Shown: one piece after another, positions 1 through 6,014 of the stretch
How the letters are laid out: every line of letters begins with the position of its first letter
Position numbering within the stretch: the stretch's first letter is position 1
Assembly: GCA_900767005.1 (NCBI GenBank)
Contig: CAAFXL010000213.1
Coordinates: forward strand, 1 to 8,894
From: an uncultured Ruminobacter sp.
GTDB taxonomy: Bacteria > Pseudomonadota > Gammaproteobacteria > Enterobacterales > Succinivibrionaceae
DNA length: 8,894 nucleotides
Reading direction: 5' to 3'
Notes under the pieces: generated by a model
The model's database searches: none
Seen by the model: the letters and a program-made list of their open reading frames with translations, nothing else
What the model was told of the DNA's origin: nothing
Program-made: the position numbers and the translations under genes

Positions 1-57
1 TAAGTACTCTGCAGCCTCACCAATTGAGTAAAATTTCTTTGAATTAATGTCTATCAT
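1..57 (-). CDS. Partial gene, N-terminus of a MerR-like helix-turn-helix protein
   Basis: Only the first 19 codons are present; the gene continues past base 1. They read MIDINSKKFYSIGEAAEYL. The segment YSIGEAAEYL is the typical opening of a MerR-type (or excisionase-type) winged helix-turn-helix, where the first helix follows a Y-S/T-I-G-E pattern at the extreme N-terminus. ATG at 57 is the likely start because an in-frame TAA lies three codons upstream and no other start intervenes. No Shine-Dalgarno sequence precedes it. A good -10 (TATAAT, 70-75) lies so close that the mRNA leader would be only about six bases. The effector and full domain make-up cannot be known from this fragment. It is transcribed divergently from the L,D-transpeptidase gene. 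Confidence 0.6.
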   Translation of the reverse strand, partial: MIDINSKKFYSIGEAAEYL

Positions 58-69
58 ATATAGTTAAAC

Positions 70-98
70 ATTATAAACTATATTTAGATTTAATGCAA
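70..98 (-). promoter_or_regulatory. Promoter of the partial MerR-like gene
   Basis: On the minus strand a perfect -10 hexamer TATAAT (70-75) is preceded, after a 17-base spacer, by TTGCAT (93-98), which shares the TTG of the sigma-70 -35 consensus. Transcription would begin near 63-64, about six bases before the ATG at 57, which implies a leaderless or nearly leaderless message. This is a consensus match by eye in very AT-rich DNA, so chance matches are possible. Confidence 0.45.
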
Positions 99-144
99 CA
101 GTTACTAACCCTGATAAGGGTAATCAAAATTTTTTGTATTATAC

Positions 145-168
145 TATAATTTTGTTATTCGGTATAAT
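145..168 (+). promoter_or_regulatory. Tandem -10 elements upstream of the L,D-transpeptidase gene
   Basis: Two exact TATAAT hexamers occur on the plus strand at 145-150 and 163-168, 18 bases apart start to start. Neither has a convincing -35 at 16-18 bases. Either one would leave a leader of about 150 bases or more before the ATG at 324. The rest of 58-323 holds no open reading frame that I can support; it is very AT-rich and contains one small dyad at 108-121. Confidence 0.35.
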
Positions 169-323
169 ATAAAGATTGCTAAAGATAATATATTTTTATC
201 GGTAATTGTTTCTATCACTTTTTAAGTTTTATTTTATCTTTTAATTATTAATTTGCTTTACCATAGAACGTAATTTTGGCAAAATGCACACTTAATAATT
301 TTGATTTTTTAGATTTACATTTT

Positions 324-1235
324 ATGAAATTTTTTCTTTCTTTAATTTTTGGTTCATTATTTTTCTTAAATAATGCCAATGCGGTAACTTATGAACTTCC
401 AAAAGATGGTGGTCGAGTTGTCGGCAAGGTTTTAGTTACTAAGGTTCCGACTGGTAATGTTTCATTAGAAAGTATTGCAGCCGAGTATCAGATGGGCTTT
501 AGTAATATGCTTGAAGCTAATCCTAAGGTTGATCCATATTCACCAAAAGCTGGTAGCAATGTAATTATTCCCCAAAAATTAATTTTACCTGATACGGTAA
601 GAGAGGGAATTATTGTAAATAGCCCTGAAATGCGTCTTTATTACTATCATGACAATGTAGTTGAAGTATTGCCAATTGGTATCGGTCAGCTTGGTAAAGA
701 TACTCCAGTAAAATGGGTAACTAAGGTCGAACGTAAAAAAGAAAATCCAACTTGGACACCAACCAAACAAATGAGAGCTGAATATGCAGCTAAAGGTGAG
801 GTTTTACCACCAGTGGTTCCAGGTGGAAAAGATAACCCAATGGGATTATTTGCTCTTTATTTAGGTAAACTTTACGCAATTCATGGTACTAATGCAGACT
901 TTGGTATTGGTTTAAGAGTAAGTCACGGTTGTATAAGATTACGCCATAAAGATATCGAACACTTATTTAATATTGTGCCGGTAGGAACCAGAGTTGAATT
1001 TATCAATGAACCTGTTAAAGTAAGTAAAGAACCTGATGGTGGGGTATATATTGAAGTTCATCAACCGCTATCAACTACTCAAGAAGAAATTGATTCTGAT
1101 AAAGCAACTCCATTATATTTAAAAGAAGATATCATTAATATTTTAAATAGTAATGAAATTGATAAAAACTTATTAGATTCAGAATTAAATGATCGCTCTG
1201 GTATGCCAGTTCTACTTAATTCTGTAGATTTTTAA
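324..1235 (+). CDS. ybiS: Secreted LysM/YkuD L,D-transpeptidase, ErfK/YbiS family
   Basis: A periplasmic L,D-transpeptidase of the ErfK/YbiS/YcfS/YnhG group. Family members transfer the tetrapeptide of peptidoglycan either to the C-terminal lysine of Braun lipoprotein (Lpp) or to another stem peptide. The start is taken as ATG at 324, giving 303 residues: it opens directly on a signal peptide, MKFFLSLIFGSLFFLNNANA, with cleavage after ANA. The frame could extend to a TTG at 276, but that would put 16 polar residues before the signal peptide. A LysM-like domain spans about 42-84. The YkuD catalytic domain spans about 95-228, with His187 in HGTN and the motif S200-H-G-C203-I-R205, Cys203 being the nucleophile. 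An acidic tail ends in a conserved RSGMPV-LN segment. As I recall E. coli YbiS, similarity runs along the full length, so I prefer YbiS to its paralogues, though these are hard to separate. No clear Shine-Dalgarno is visible. The gene is monocistronic, divergent from the MerR-like gene and convergent with the AGE-like gene. Confidence 0.93.
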   Translation: MKFFLSLIFGSLFFLNNANAVTYELPKDGGRVVGKVLVTKVPTGNVSLESIAAEYQMGFSNMLEANPKVDPYSPKAGSNVIIPQKLILPDTVREGIIVNSPEMRLYYYHDNVVEVLPIGIGQLGKDTPVKWVTKVERKKENPTWTPTKQMRAEYAAKGEVLPPVVPGGKDNPMGLFALYLGKLYAIHGTNADFGIGLRVSHGCIRLRHKDIEHLFNIVPVGTRVEFINEPVKVSKEPDGGVYIEVHQPLSTTQEEIDSDKATPLYLKEDIINILNSNEIDKNLLDSELNDRSGMPVLLNSVDF

Positions 1236-1276
1236 GATTATTTATTTTTTAATATTTTGTTCTAATTTTAGATTTA

Positions 1277-1309
1277 AAAAGGCTTTTAATTTAATATTAA
1301 AAGCCTTTT
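1277..1309. terminator. Bidirectional intrinsic terminator between convergent genes
   Basis: A perfect 14-bp inverted repeat (arms 1277-1290 and 1296-1309, AAAAGGCTTTTAAT with a 5-base loop TTAAT) lies 41 bases after the L,D-transpeptidase stop and 36 bases after the stop of the convergent AGE-like gene. T-rich tracts follow on both strands (CCTTTTGTTTT on plus, CCTTTTTAAAT on minus), so it can serve both genes. Confidence 0.85.
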
Positions 1310-1345
1310 GTTTTAAAATTGATTCTTAAATTTAACTAAGCAATT

Positions 1346-2830
1346 TTATTTTTTAGCCTTTTCTTCAAATTTATAGCTTTCAACTTTATTAATCTTTTGT
1401 GGTAGACCAATTTTCTCAAAAGTCACCTTATAAATTCCATCTTCTTTATTATTTATCTTCATATTCTTAATACTACCACTAAAAATATATGGAGTTAAAA
1501 TAAGGTTTTTACTTATATCTTTTGGAGCAAAATATAGGTCTACTTGGTTATCCTTTAAGCAACCAGTACTACGCTTACAATATTGAGCACGAATGCCTTG
1601 GGTTGTGATATAACCAATTAGAGCATGTTCAGTTGAGTGGTAAGCATTACGCCATGGATGGGTTTTTAAGCCATCATTTAGTTCCCCATATTCATGATCT
1701 ACACGGTTCTCAATCCAATTAAATAAGGTATCTGGCATCTTTTTAACTCGAGCAAGAGCCAAAGTTAGGGAGGCTTGATCAAGTTCCGCCGCAACCCACC
1801 ATGAAGCTTCATCTGAAGTATCAGACTCAAACCATTCATATTTATTTAAAGTTAAAGCTTTATCTAAAGTTTCAATCATGCCTTTTTGAGCAAATTCTTT
1901 TAATTGTTCATCGCCAAGTCCTAAAGAAACTAAATATTCCATCCAGAAGGTTTTGATGCGGTGACCATAATCAAGATGGCGACCAGTGAAGACTTCTTTA
2001 CAGCTCTCACTATGAGTGCAACCTAAAAAGATATTCTTATCTTTTTGGTAGAAGTTATCATTGATCATTTTTATGGTATTTTGAATAGTCTTAGTCCATT
2101 TAGCTTGGTTTTTAGGTGGAACTAAACGCCAGCATAAAAGTAAATAAGCATTTAATTGATCTAATTGAGCAACTAATTCAACTTGTTCTTTTTTATCAAA
2201 TTCGCTATCTTCAAGCACCCATTTTAAAAGGTTCTTTTGGGGATCATAATAAGTGTTATAGATATAGTCATAAGTCTCTTCAATGATTTTTAAAACTTCA
2301 GGGTCATTAGTTAAATAAGCATTCATTGATAGACCTAAAAGAGCATAAGCTACGTCTTGAGAGGTTCTTTCAAGTTGAGGGGGAAGTTTTTCACCATCTT
2401 TACTAATGATTGAGTAAAAGCCACCTTGGGGGTCTTTTGCTTCCTTAATTAAATAATTTACCCCAGCTTTGTGAAGTCTAAGTAATTCAGGGTTTCCTGT
2501 AAGATTAAATAATGCTCCATAACCAAAGGTTTGGCGGGAAATCATTCTTACAAAATTATATTTAGTATATGGTAAAAAGTCTGGAGCTTTAAATTCTTCA
2601 GGGCATTTTTGTTCGTTACGAAGTTTACCATTATTACAACGCCAGGTTGGAAAGTTACCCACAGGGTTACCATAAGCCTCTGGCATCACCCAAAACTTTT
2701 CTAATTCTTTAGCGTGATTAAGCCAATCTGCTTCATTTGGTAGATACTTTAAATTAGTATCAACTGCCCAAGAATTAACACTAAGGCTTCCCACAAAGAT
2801 TAGTGACGAACATAATAATTTTTTAAACAT
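1346..2830 (-). CDS. Predicted secreted AGE-fold (N-acylglucosamine 2-epimerase-like) protein
   Basis: This 494-residue protein starts with a signal peptide (about 1-22, cleavage after NSWA), so it is predicted to be periplasmic. The rest resembles the AGE family of (alpha/alpha)6-barrel sugar epimerases and isomerases. Motifs that fit are R99-Q in SRQTFGYGALF, a DPQGGFYS repeat turn (133-140), GH290RIKTFW, the WW-x-x-A-E349 helix, and NAYH398STEHAL near the barrel end. The usual pattern after the first catalytic histidine is H-x-x-E, but here it is H290-R-I-K293. Six cysteines form three near pairs (65/76, 271/277, 418/424), which suits disulfides in an oxidising compartment. Residues from about 430 form an extra C-terminal segment, probably beta-rich. 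Cytosolic AGE enzymes are around 400 residues and lack a signal peptide. The gene follows lnt with an 11-base gap; lnt's stop codon lies within the AAGGA ribosome binding site used here, so the two are probably translationally coupled. The substrate is unknown; a glycan or glycosyl-hydrolase-like role is equally possible. Confidence 0.75.
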   Translation of the reverse strand: MFKKLLCSSLIFVGSLSVNSWAVDTNLKYLPNEADWLNHAKELEKFWVMPEAYGNPVGNFPTWRCNNGKLRNEQKCPEEFKAPDFLPYTKYNFVRMISRQTFGYGALFNLTGNPELLRLHKAGVNYLIKEAKDPQGGFYSIISKDGEKLPPQLERTSQDVAYALLGLSMNAYLTNDPEVLKIIEETYDYIYNTYYDPQKNLLKWVLEDSEFDKKEQVELVAQLDQLNAYLLLCWRLVPPKNQAKWTKTIQNTIKMINDNFYQKDKNIFLGCTHSESCKEVFTGRHLDYGHRIKTFWMEYLVSLGLGDEQLKEFAQKGMIETLDKALTLNKYEWFESDTSDEASWWVAAELDQASLTLALARVKKMPDTLFNWIENRVDHEYGELNDGLKTHPWRNAYHSTEHALIGYITTQGIRAQYCKRSTGCLKDNQVDLYFAPKDISKNLILTPYIFSGSIKNMKINNKEDGIYKVTFEKIGLPQKINKVESYKFEEKAKK

Positions 2831-2841
2831 TAATTTAATCC

Positions 2842-4437
2842 TTAATTGTTGGTTGATTTTTCATTTTTATGAAAAATTTCATTATGCATTTTTATATGAT
2901 TTTTAATGATTTTTCGCGTTAAAAATCTAGCACATGATGAAAGAATAAAAGCAATAATAATAAGAATAATCATTGGGATTCTCCCATAGTAAGTATATGG
3001 AGTCATCCCAATACTTGGTTTAACCTTAGTTTTTAATGCTACTACCTCATTACTTGGGGCAACATCAATGATTTGTCCCTTATGGTCAATTACTGCAGTT
3101 ATACCGTTATTTGTGGCTCTTAAGACAGGTTTCCCAAATTCAAGAGCACGCATTCTGGCAATCGCTAAATGCTGATCTGGACCATTAGTATTATTAAACC
3201 AACCATCATTACTTAAGGTTACAATTAAAGAGGTATCTTTTTTAATTTGATTGATAAGTTCTGAGTTAAATATGATTTCATAGCAGATTGCTGAGGCAAC
3301 CTTTAAGCCATGAATCTCAATATTTGGTTGTTCTTCTGCACCACGGGTAAATGAGCTCATTGGCATGTTAAAGATTGGTCCCAACATTCTTAGAACACTT
3401 TCAAAAGGTACAAATTCACCAATTGGTACAAGATGGCGCTTATAGTAGCGGTTTTCTTTACCAAAAACATAGTGTTTTTCACCTTGATTATCAATTTTAC
3501 CAATGCCGATCATTCCATTATAGTAGGCATTTTTTTCTTCATCAAAATACTGAATCCCGGTAATAAAACCAATGTTATTTTCATACATTAAGTTATCAAG
3601 CTTATGGATAATTAGTTCAGTATCATTTTCTAGAGCTGGGATTGCAGACTCAGGTAAAATGATAAGTTCACTATCAAGGTTTTGCTCAATAAGCTTAAAA
3701 TAAGTTTTTAAGGTAGGGGAAATTTGTTCAGGATTCCATTTGGTTTCAGTGGGAATATTTCCTTGTAAAAGAGCAACTTTTACACTTGGTAATTGGGTTG
3801 TAAAGGTTAAGTTTTGGCTAATAGTTATAAAAGCAATGATTGAAAGGGGGATTGCAAGAACTGCAACTTTAAATTTATAAATTAAGTAACCAATGGCCCC
3901 TGCAAACATTAGTAATATGAGGGTAATGCCTTCAGCACCCACAATTGGAGCAATACTTGAAACTGGTGATGAAATTTGAGTATAACCTAACCAATTCCAC
4001 GGAAAACCAGTAAAAAGATAACCATTTATAAAATCTGAACAAACCCAAAAAAGCGGAAAGAAAAACGTTAGTTCTAAAAATTTATTAAAGGAGCAACTCC
4101 TACTAATAAAACCTGCTAAAGCATAAAAAAGGGCAAGATATGAAGATAAAAGTAAAATAATTAGCGTTGCTAAAATAAAGGGCATTTCCCCAAAGTTTTT
4201 TAAAACTGAGCTAATCCACCATAAAGAACCAAGATTAAGTGTTAGAGCAAAAATAAAAACATAAAGAGCTGATAACTTGCTACTTCCTTGTTTTGCTAAG
4301 ACATAAGCTAAAAGAATAAGTCCAAGTATAGGTAAAAACCATTGGTTATATGGAGCATAGCCATAGGCACAAAGAGCACCACCAATTACAGATAAGCTAG
4401 AATAGAGAAATTTCTTTTTTAGAAATAGTAGGTTCAT
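2842..4437 (-). CDS. lnt: Apolipoprotein N-acyltransferase
   Basis: An inner-membrane enzyme that transfers an acyl chain from phospholipid to the alpha-amino group of the N-terminal cysteine of apolipoproteins, the last step of lipoprotein maturation before Lol sorting. The protein has 531 residues. Hydrophobic segments run through about 10-207, and a periplasmic nitrilase-like domain spans about 217-470. A final membrane helix (about 487-503) is followed by a polar 28-residue tail. The nitrilase triad is visible as Glu263 (LPESAIP), Lys333 (YYKRHLVPIGEF) and Cys385 (SAICYE), close to the E. coli positions 267, 335 and 387. The N-terminal PYNQW and the FPWNWLGYTQ segment are also typical. 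ATG at 4437 has almost no Shine-Dalgarno (CAATAAAAAT precedes it). In E. coli this gene follows ybeX in one operon; here a strong terminator lies 42 bases upstream. The AGE-like gene is coupled behind it. Confidence 0.96.
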   Translation of the reverse strand: MNLLFLKKKFLYSSLSVIGGALCAYGYAPYNQWFLPILGLILLAYVLAKQGSSKLSALYVFIFALTLNLGSLWWISSVLKNFGEMPFILATLIILLLSSYLALFYALAGFISRSCSFNKFLELTFFFPLFWVCSDFINGYLFTGFPWNWLGYTQISSPVSSIAPIVGAEGITLILLMFAGAIGYLIYKFKVAVLAIPLSIIAFITISQNLTFTTQLPSVKVALLQGNIPTETKWNPEQISPTLKTYFKLIEQNLDSELIILPESAIPALENDTELIIHKLDNLMYENNIGFITGIQYFDEEKNAYYNGMIGIGKIDNQGEKHYVFGKENRYYKRHLVPIGEFVPFESVLRMLGPIFNMPMSSFTRGAEEQPNIEIHGLKVASAICYEIIFNSELINQIKKDTSLIVTLSNDGWFNNTNGPDQHLAIARMRALEFGKPVLRATNNGITAVIDHKGQIIDVAPSNEVVALKTKVKPSIGMTPYTYYGRIPMIILIIIAFILSSCARFLTRKIIKNHIKMHNEIFHKNEKSTNN

Positions 4438-4479
4438 ATTTTTATTGAAGTTTAGTGGGTCGAGAAATTAAAAGGACAA

Positions 4480-4508
4480 AAGGCTTTAAATTAAAAATTT
4501 AAAGCCTT
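4480..4508 (-). terminator. Intrinsic terminator between corC and lnt
   Basis: A perfect 13-bp inverted repeat (arms 4480-4492 and 4496-4508, AAGGCTTTAAATT with an AAA loop on the plus strand) begins 9 bases after the corC stop. On the minus strand it is followed by TTGTCCTTTT, a moderate T-rich tract. The stem is long but mostly A-T, and the T tract is interrupted, so some readthrough into lnt is plausible. Its core matches the terminator at 1277-1309. Confidence 0.75.
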
Positions 4509-4517
4509 AAGATTTAA

Positions 4518-5402
4518 TTATTCTTCATCGATTTTAGGATTTAAAACCATTTGAAGAGCGTGGGTACATCTCTTATCGGCTGATAAAACCTTAAAATCTA
4601 AATTATCGATACTTATCGTATCACCTTTAGTTGGCAGATGACCAAACGCATGTAAAACCATGCCGCCGATAGTATCATACTCATTATCGGCATAATTAGT
4701 CCCAAATTTTTCATTAAACTCTTCAATTGGAGTTAAACTTAAAATATGGTAAACATTAGTACCAACTTTGGTGATATTTTCTTTTTCAATTTCATCGTTA
4801 TCATATTCATCCTCAATTTCACCAACAATTAATTCAAGGATGTCTTCGATGGTAACTAAGCCTGATACTCCACCATATTCATCAATTACAATCGCCATAT
4901 GGTAGCGGCATTGCTGAAATTCTTTTAGCAGGCGATCAACACGCTTACTTTCTGGTACTACGACTGCAGGTCTCGTTAATTCTTTAAGGGTATAAGTATT
5001 TTGGTTTACTAATACCTTTAATAAGTCTTTAGCAAGTAAAATACCTTCGATATGGTCTTTATCATTATGAATAACAGGGTAACGAGAGTGACCTGATTCG
5101 ATAATATTAGTTATAACTTCGTTAATTGGGGTTTCAGAAGAAATGGTAACCATTTGAGATCTTGGAATCATGATATCACGAACTCTTAATTCGCTGATTT
5201 CAAAGACACCTTCAATCATATCTTGGGTATCTTCATCAATGATTTCACGATCACCAGCTCCTGAAATGATATCAGCAAGCTCTTCTTTATCATTAGGTTC
5301 ACCCTTAAGGATATTACTAATTTTTTTTATCCAATTTTTTGGGTGATGATGGATTTCATTTGGGGTAGTTGAATTTTGTAAGTCGCGCTCATCGCTACTC
5401 AT
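4518..5402 (-). CDS. ybeX: YbeX/CorC, soluble CBS-domain protein
   Basis: A CorC/HlyC-family protein of 294 residues, similar along its length to E. coli YbeX (CorC), historically linked to Mg2+/Co2+ efflux and to ribosome metabolism through its gene neighbours. A charged N-terminus contains the LKGEPNDKEELADII segment. Two CBS domains follow at about 68-130 and 135-195 (DIMIPRSQM, SRYPVIHNDKDHIEGILLAKDLL, VVVPESKRVDRLLKEF, MAIVIDEYGGVSGLVTIEDILELIVGEIEDEYD). A CorC_HlyC transporter-associated domain spans about 210-285 (DTIGGMVLHAFGHLPTKGD). There is no DUF21/CNNM membrane domain, which is normal for this subfamily. ATG at 5402 is fixed by an in-frame stop upstream and no alternative ATG. 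Unlike E. coli, the gap from ybeY is 122 bases and holds a promoter-like element, so the gene can be transcribed separately. The only strong Shine-Dalgarno-like GGAG is far upstream, before a small GC hairpin. Confidence 0.95.
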   Translation of the reverse strand: MSSDERDLQNSTTPNEIHHHPKNWIKKISNILKGEPNDKEELADIISGAGDREIIDEDTQDMIEGVFEISELRVRDIMIPRSQMVTISSETPINEVITNIIESGHSRYPVIHNDKDHIEGILLAKDLLKVLVNQNTYTLKELTRPAVVVPESKRVDRLLKEFQQCRYHMAIVIDEYGGVSGLVTIEDILELIVGEIEDEYDNDEIEKENITKVGTNVYHILSLTPIEEFNEKFGTNYADNEYDTIGGMVLHAFGHLPTKGDTISIDNLDFKVLSADKRCTHALQMVLNPKIDEE

Positions 5403-5415
5403 AGATCTTAATTTT

Positions 5416-5431
5416 CGGGTTGTCCCGCTCC
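5416..5431 (-). promoter_or_regulatory. GC-rich leader hairpin with adjacent GGAG upstream of corC
   Basis: On the minus strand GGAG (5428-5431) is followed at once by CGGG-ACAA-CCCG (5416-5427), a 4-bp all-GC stem with a tetraloop, in otherwise AT-rich DNA. Thirteen bases separate the hairpin from the ATG at 5402. GGAG is 25 bases from the ATG in linear sequence, too far for normal Shine-Dalgarno use, but folding the hairpin would bring it closer. Function is inferred only. Confidence 0.3.
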
Positions 5432-5451
5432 AATAAAAATAAACTTAACGA

Positions 5452-5481
5452 ATTATAACTTATTTTAAAAATAATTAATAA
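5452..5481 (-). promoter_or_regulatory. Promoter of corC in the ybeY-corC gap
   Basis: On the minus strand a perfect TATAAT (5452-5457) is preceded at 17-18 bases by a poor -35 (TATTAA or TTATTA, 5475-5481). Start of transcription would be near 5445, giving a leader of about 43 bases that contains the GGAG plus CGGG-ACAA-CCCG hairpin. The exact -10 and the long ybeY-corC gap support it; the weak -35 argues for caution. Confidence 0.45.
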
Positions 5482-5524
5482 GACTATGGTTAAAGTTTAA
5501 CATAAATTTAATGTTAGATAAAAA

Positions 5525-6013
5525 TTAAATTTCATCATCCTTATAAGGATCTTCAAAACCCAATTTCAACATTACTTTAGTTTCTAAGCTTTCCATAATT
5601 TTTGCTTCATCATCTTCAATATGATCATAACCAAGTAGATGTAAAGTGCCATGAACAATCATATGAGCCCAGTGAGCTTCAAGAGGCTTATGTTGGTCAA
5701 TTGCTTCTTGTTCAACTACAGCTTTACAAATAACTAAGTCGCCAATATAATTGCCGATTTCTTCCTCTGGAAGTCCTTCTGGATATTCATAAGGAAATGA
5801 TAGAACATTTGTTGGTCTATCTTTACCACGATAATTTAGATTTAATTCATGGCTTTCATCTTTTTCAACAATTACTACACTAATTTCAGCGTTTTCTTTT
5901 GTGCTATCTGATAAATCCATTGCAATTGTCGCATAATGTTCAATTTTTTCAATACTAGGTAAATTAGTATTATCTTCACCTTCAAGGTTATTTGAAAAAT
6001 CAATAAAAACCAT
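5525..6013 (-). CDS. ybeY: Endoribonuclease YbeY
   Basis: A single-strand-specific metallo-endoribonuclease (UPF0054) that takes part in 16S rRNA 3'-end maturation and late-stage 70S ribosome quality control. The protein has 162 residues, close to the E. coli length. The zinc motif H-x3-H-x5-H is intact as His121, His125 and His131 (HGTLHLLGYDH). The conserved arginine implicated in activity is Arg62 in NYRGKDRPTNVLSFPYE, and GDLVICKAVVEQEA (91-104) is also typical. ATG at 6013 is one base after the ybeZ stop (TAA-T-ATG), and an AGGA element five bases upstream lies within the end of ybeZ, so translation is probably coupled to ybeZ. The C-terminus ends in a short acidic stretch. No convincing terminator follows; an AT-only 6-bp dyad (5498-5516) is too weak. 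Confidence 0.96.
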   Translation of the reverse strand: MVFIDFSNNLEGEDNTNLPSIEKIEHYATIAMDLSDSTKENAEISVVIVEKDESHELNLNYRGKDRPTNVLSFPYEYPEGLPEEEIGNYIGDLVICKAVVEQEAIDQHKPLEAHWAHMIVHGTLHLLGYDHIEDDEAKIMESLETKVMLKLGFEDPYKDDEI

Positions 6014-6014
6014 A

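Noticed and set aside
276..323. Upstream extension of the L,D-transpeptidase to a TTG start at 276
   Set aside because: It would place 16 polar residues before a classic signal peptide, and no ribosome binding site precedes the TTG.
585..770. 61-codon frame on the minus strand
   Set aside because: It lies inside the L,D-transpeptidase gene on the opposite strand, has no recognisable protein features and is a shadow frame.
3375..3563. 62-codon frame on the plus strand
   Set aside because: It lies antisense within lnt and has no independent start signals or recognisable domain.
5496..5518. Hairpin after ybeY as a terminator
   Set aside because: The 6-bp stem is nearly all A-T and there is no clean T tract on the minus strand, so it is too weak to call.
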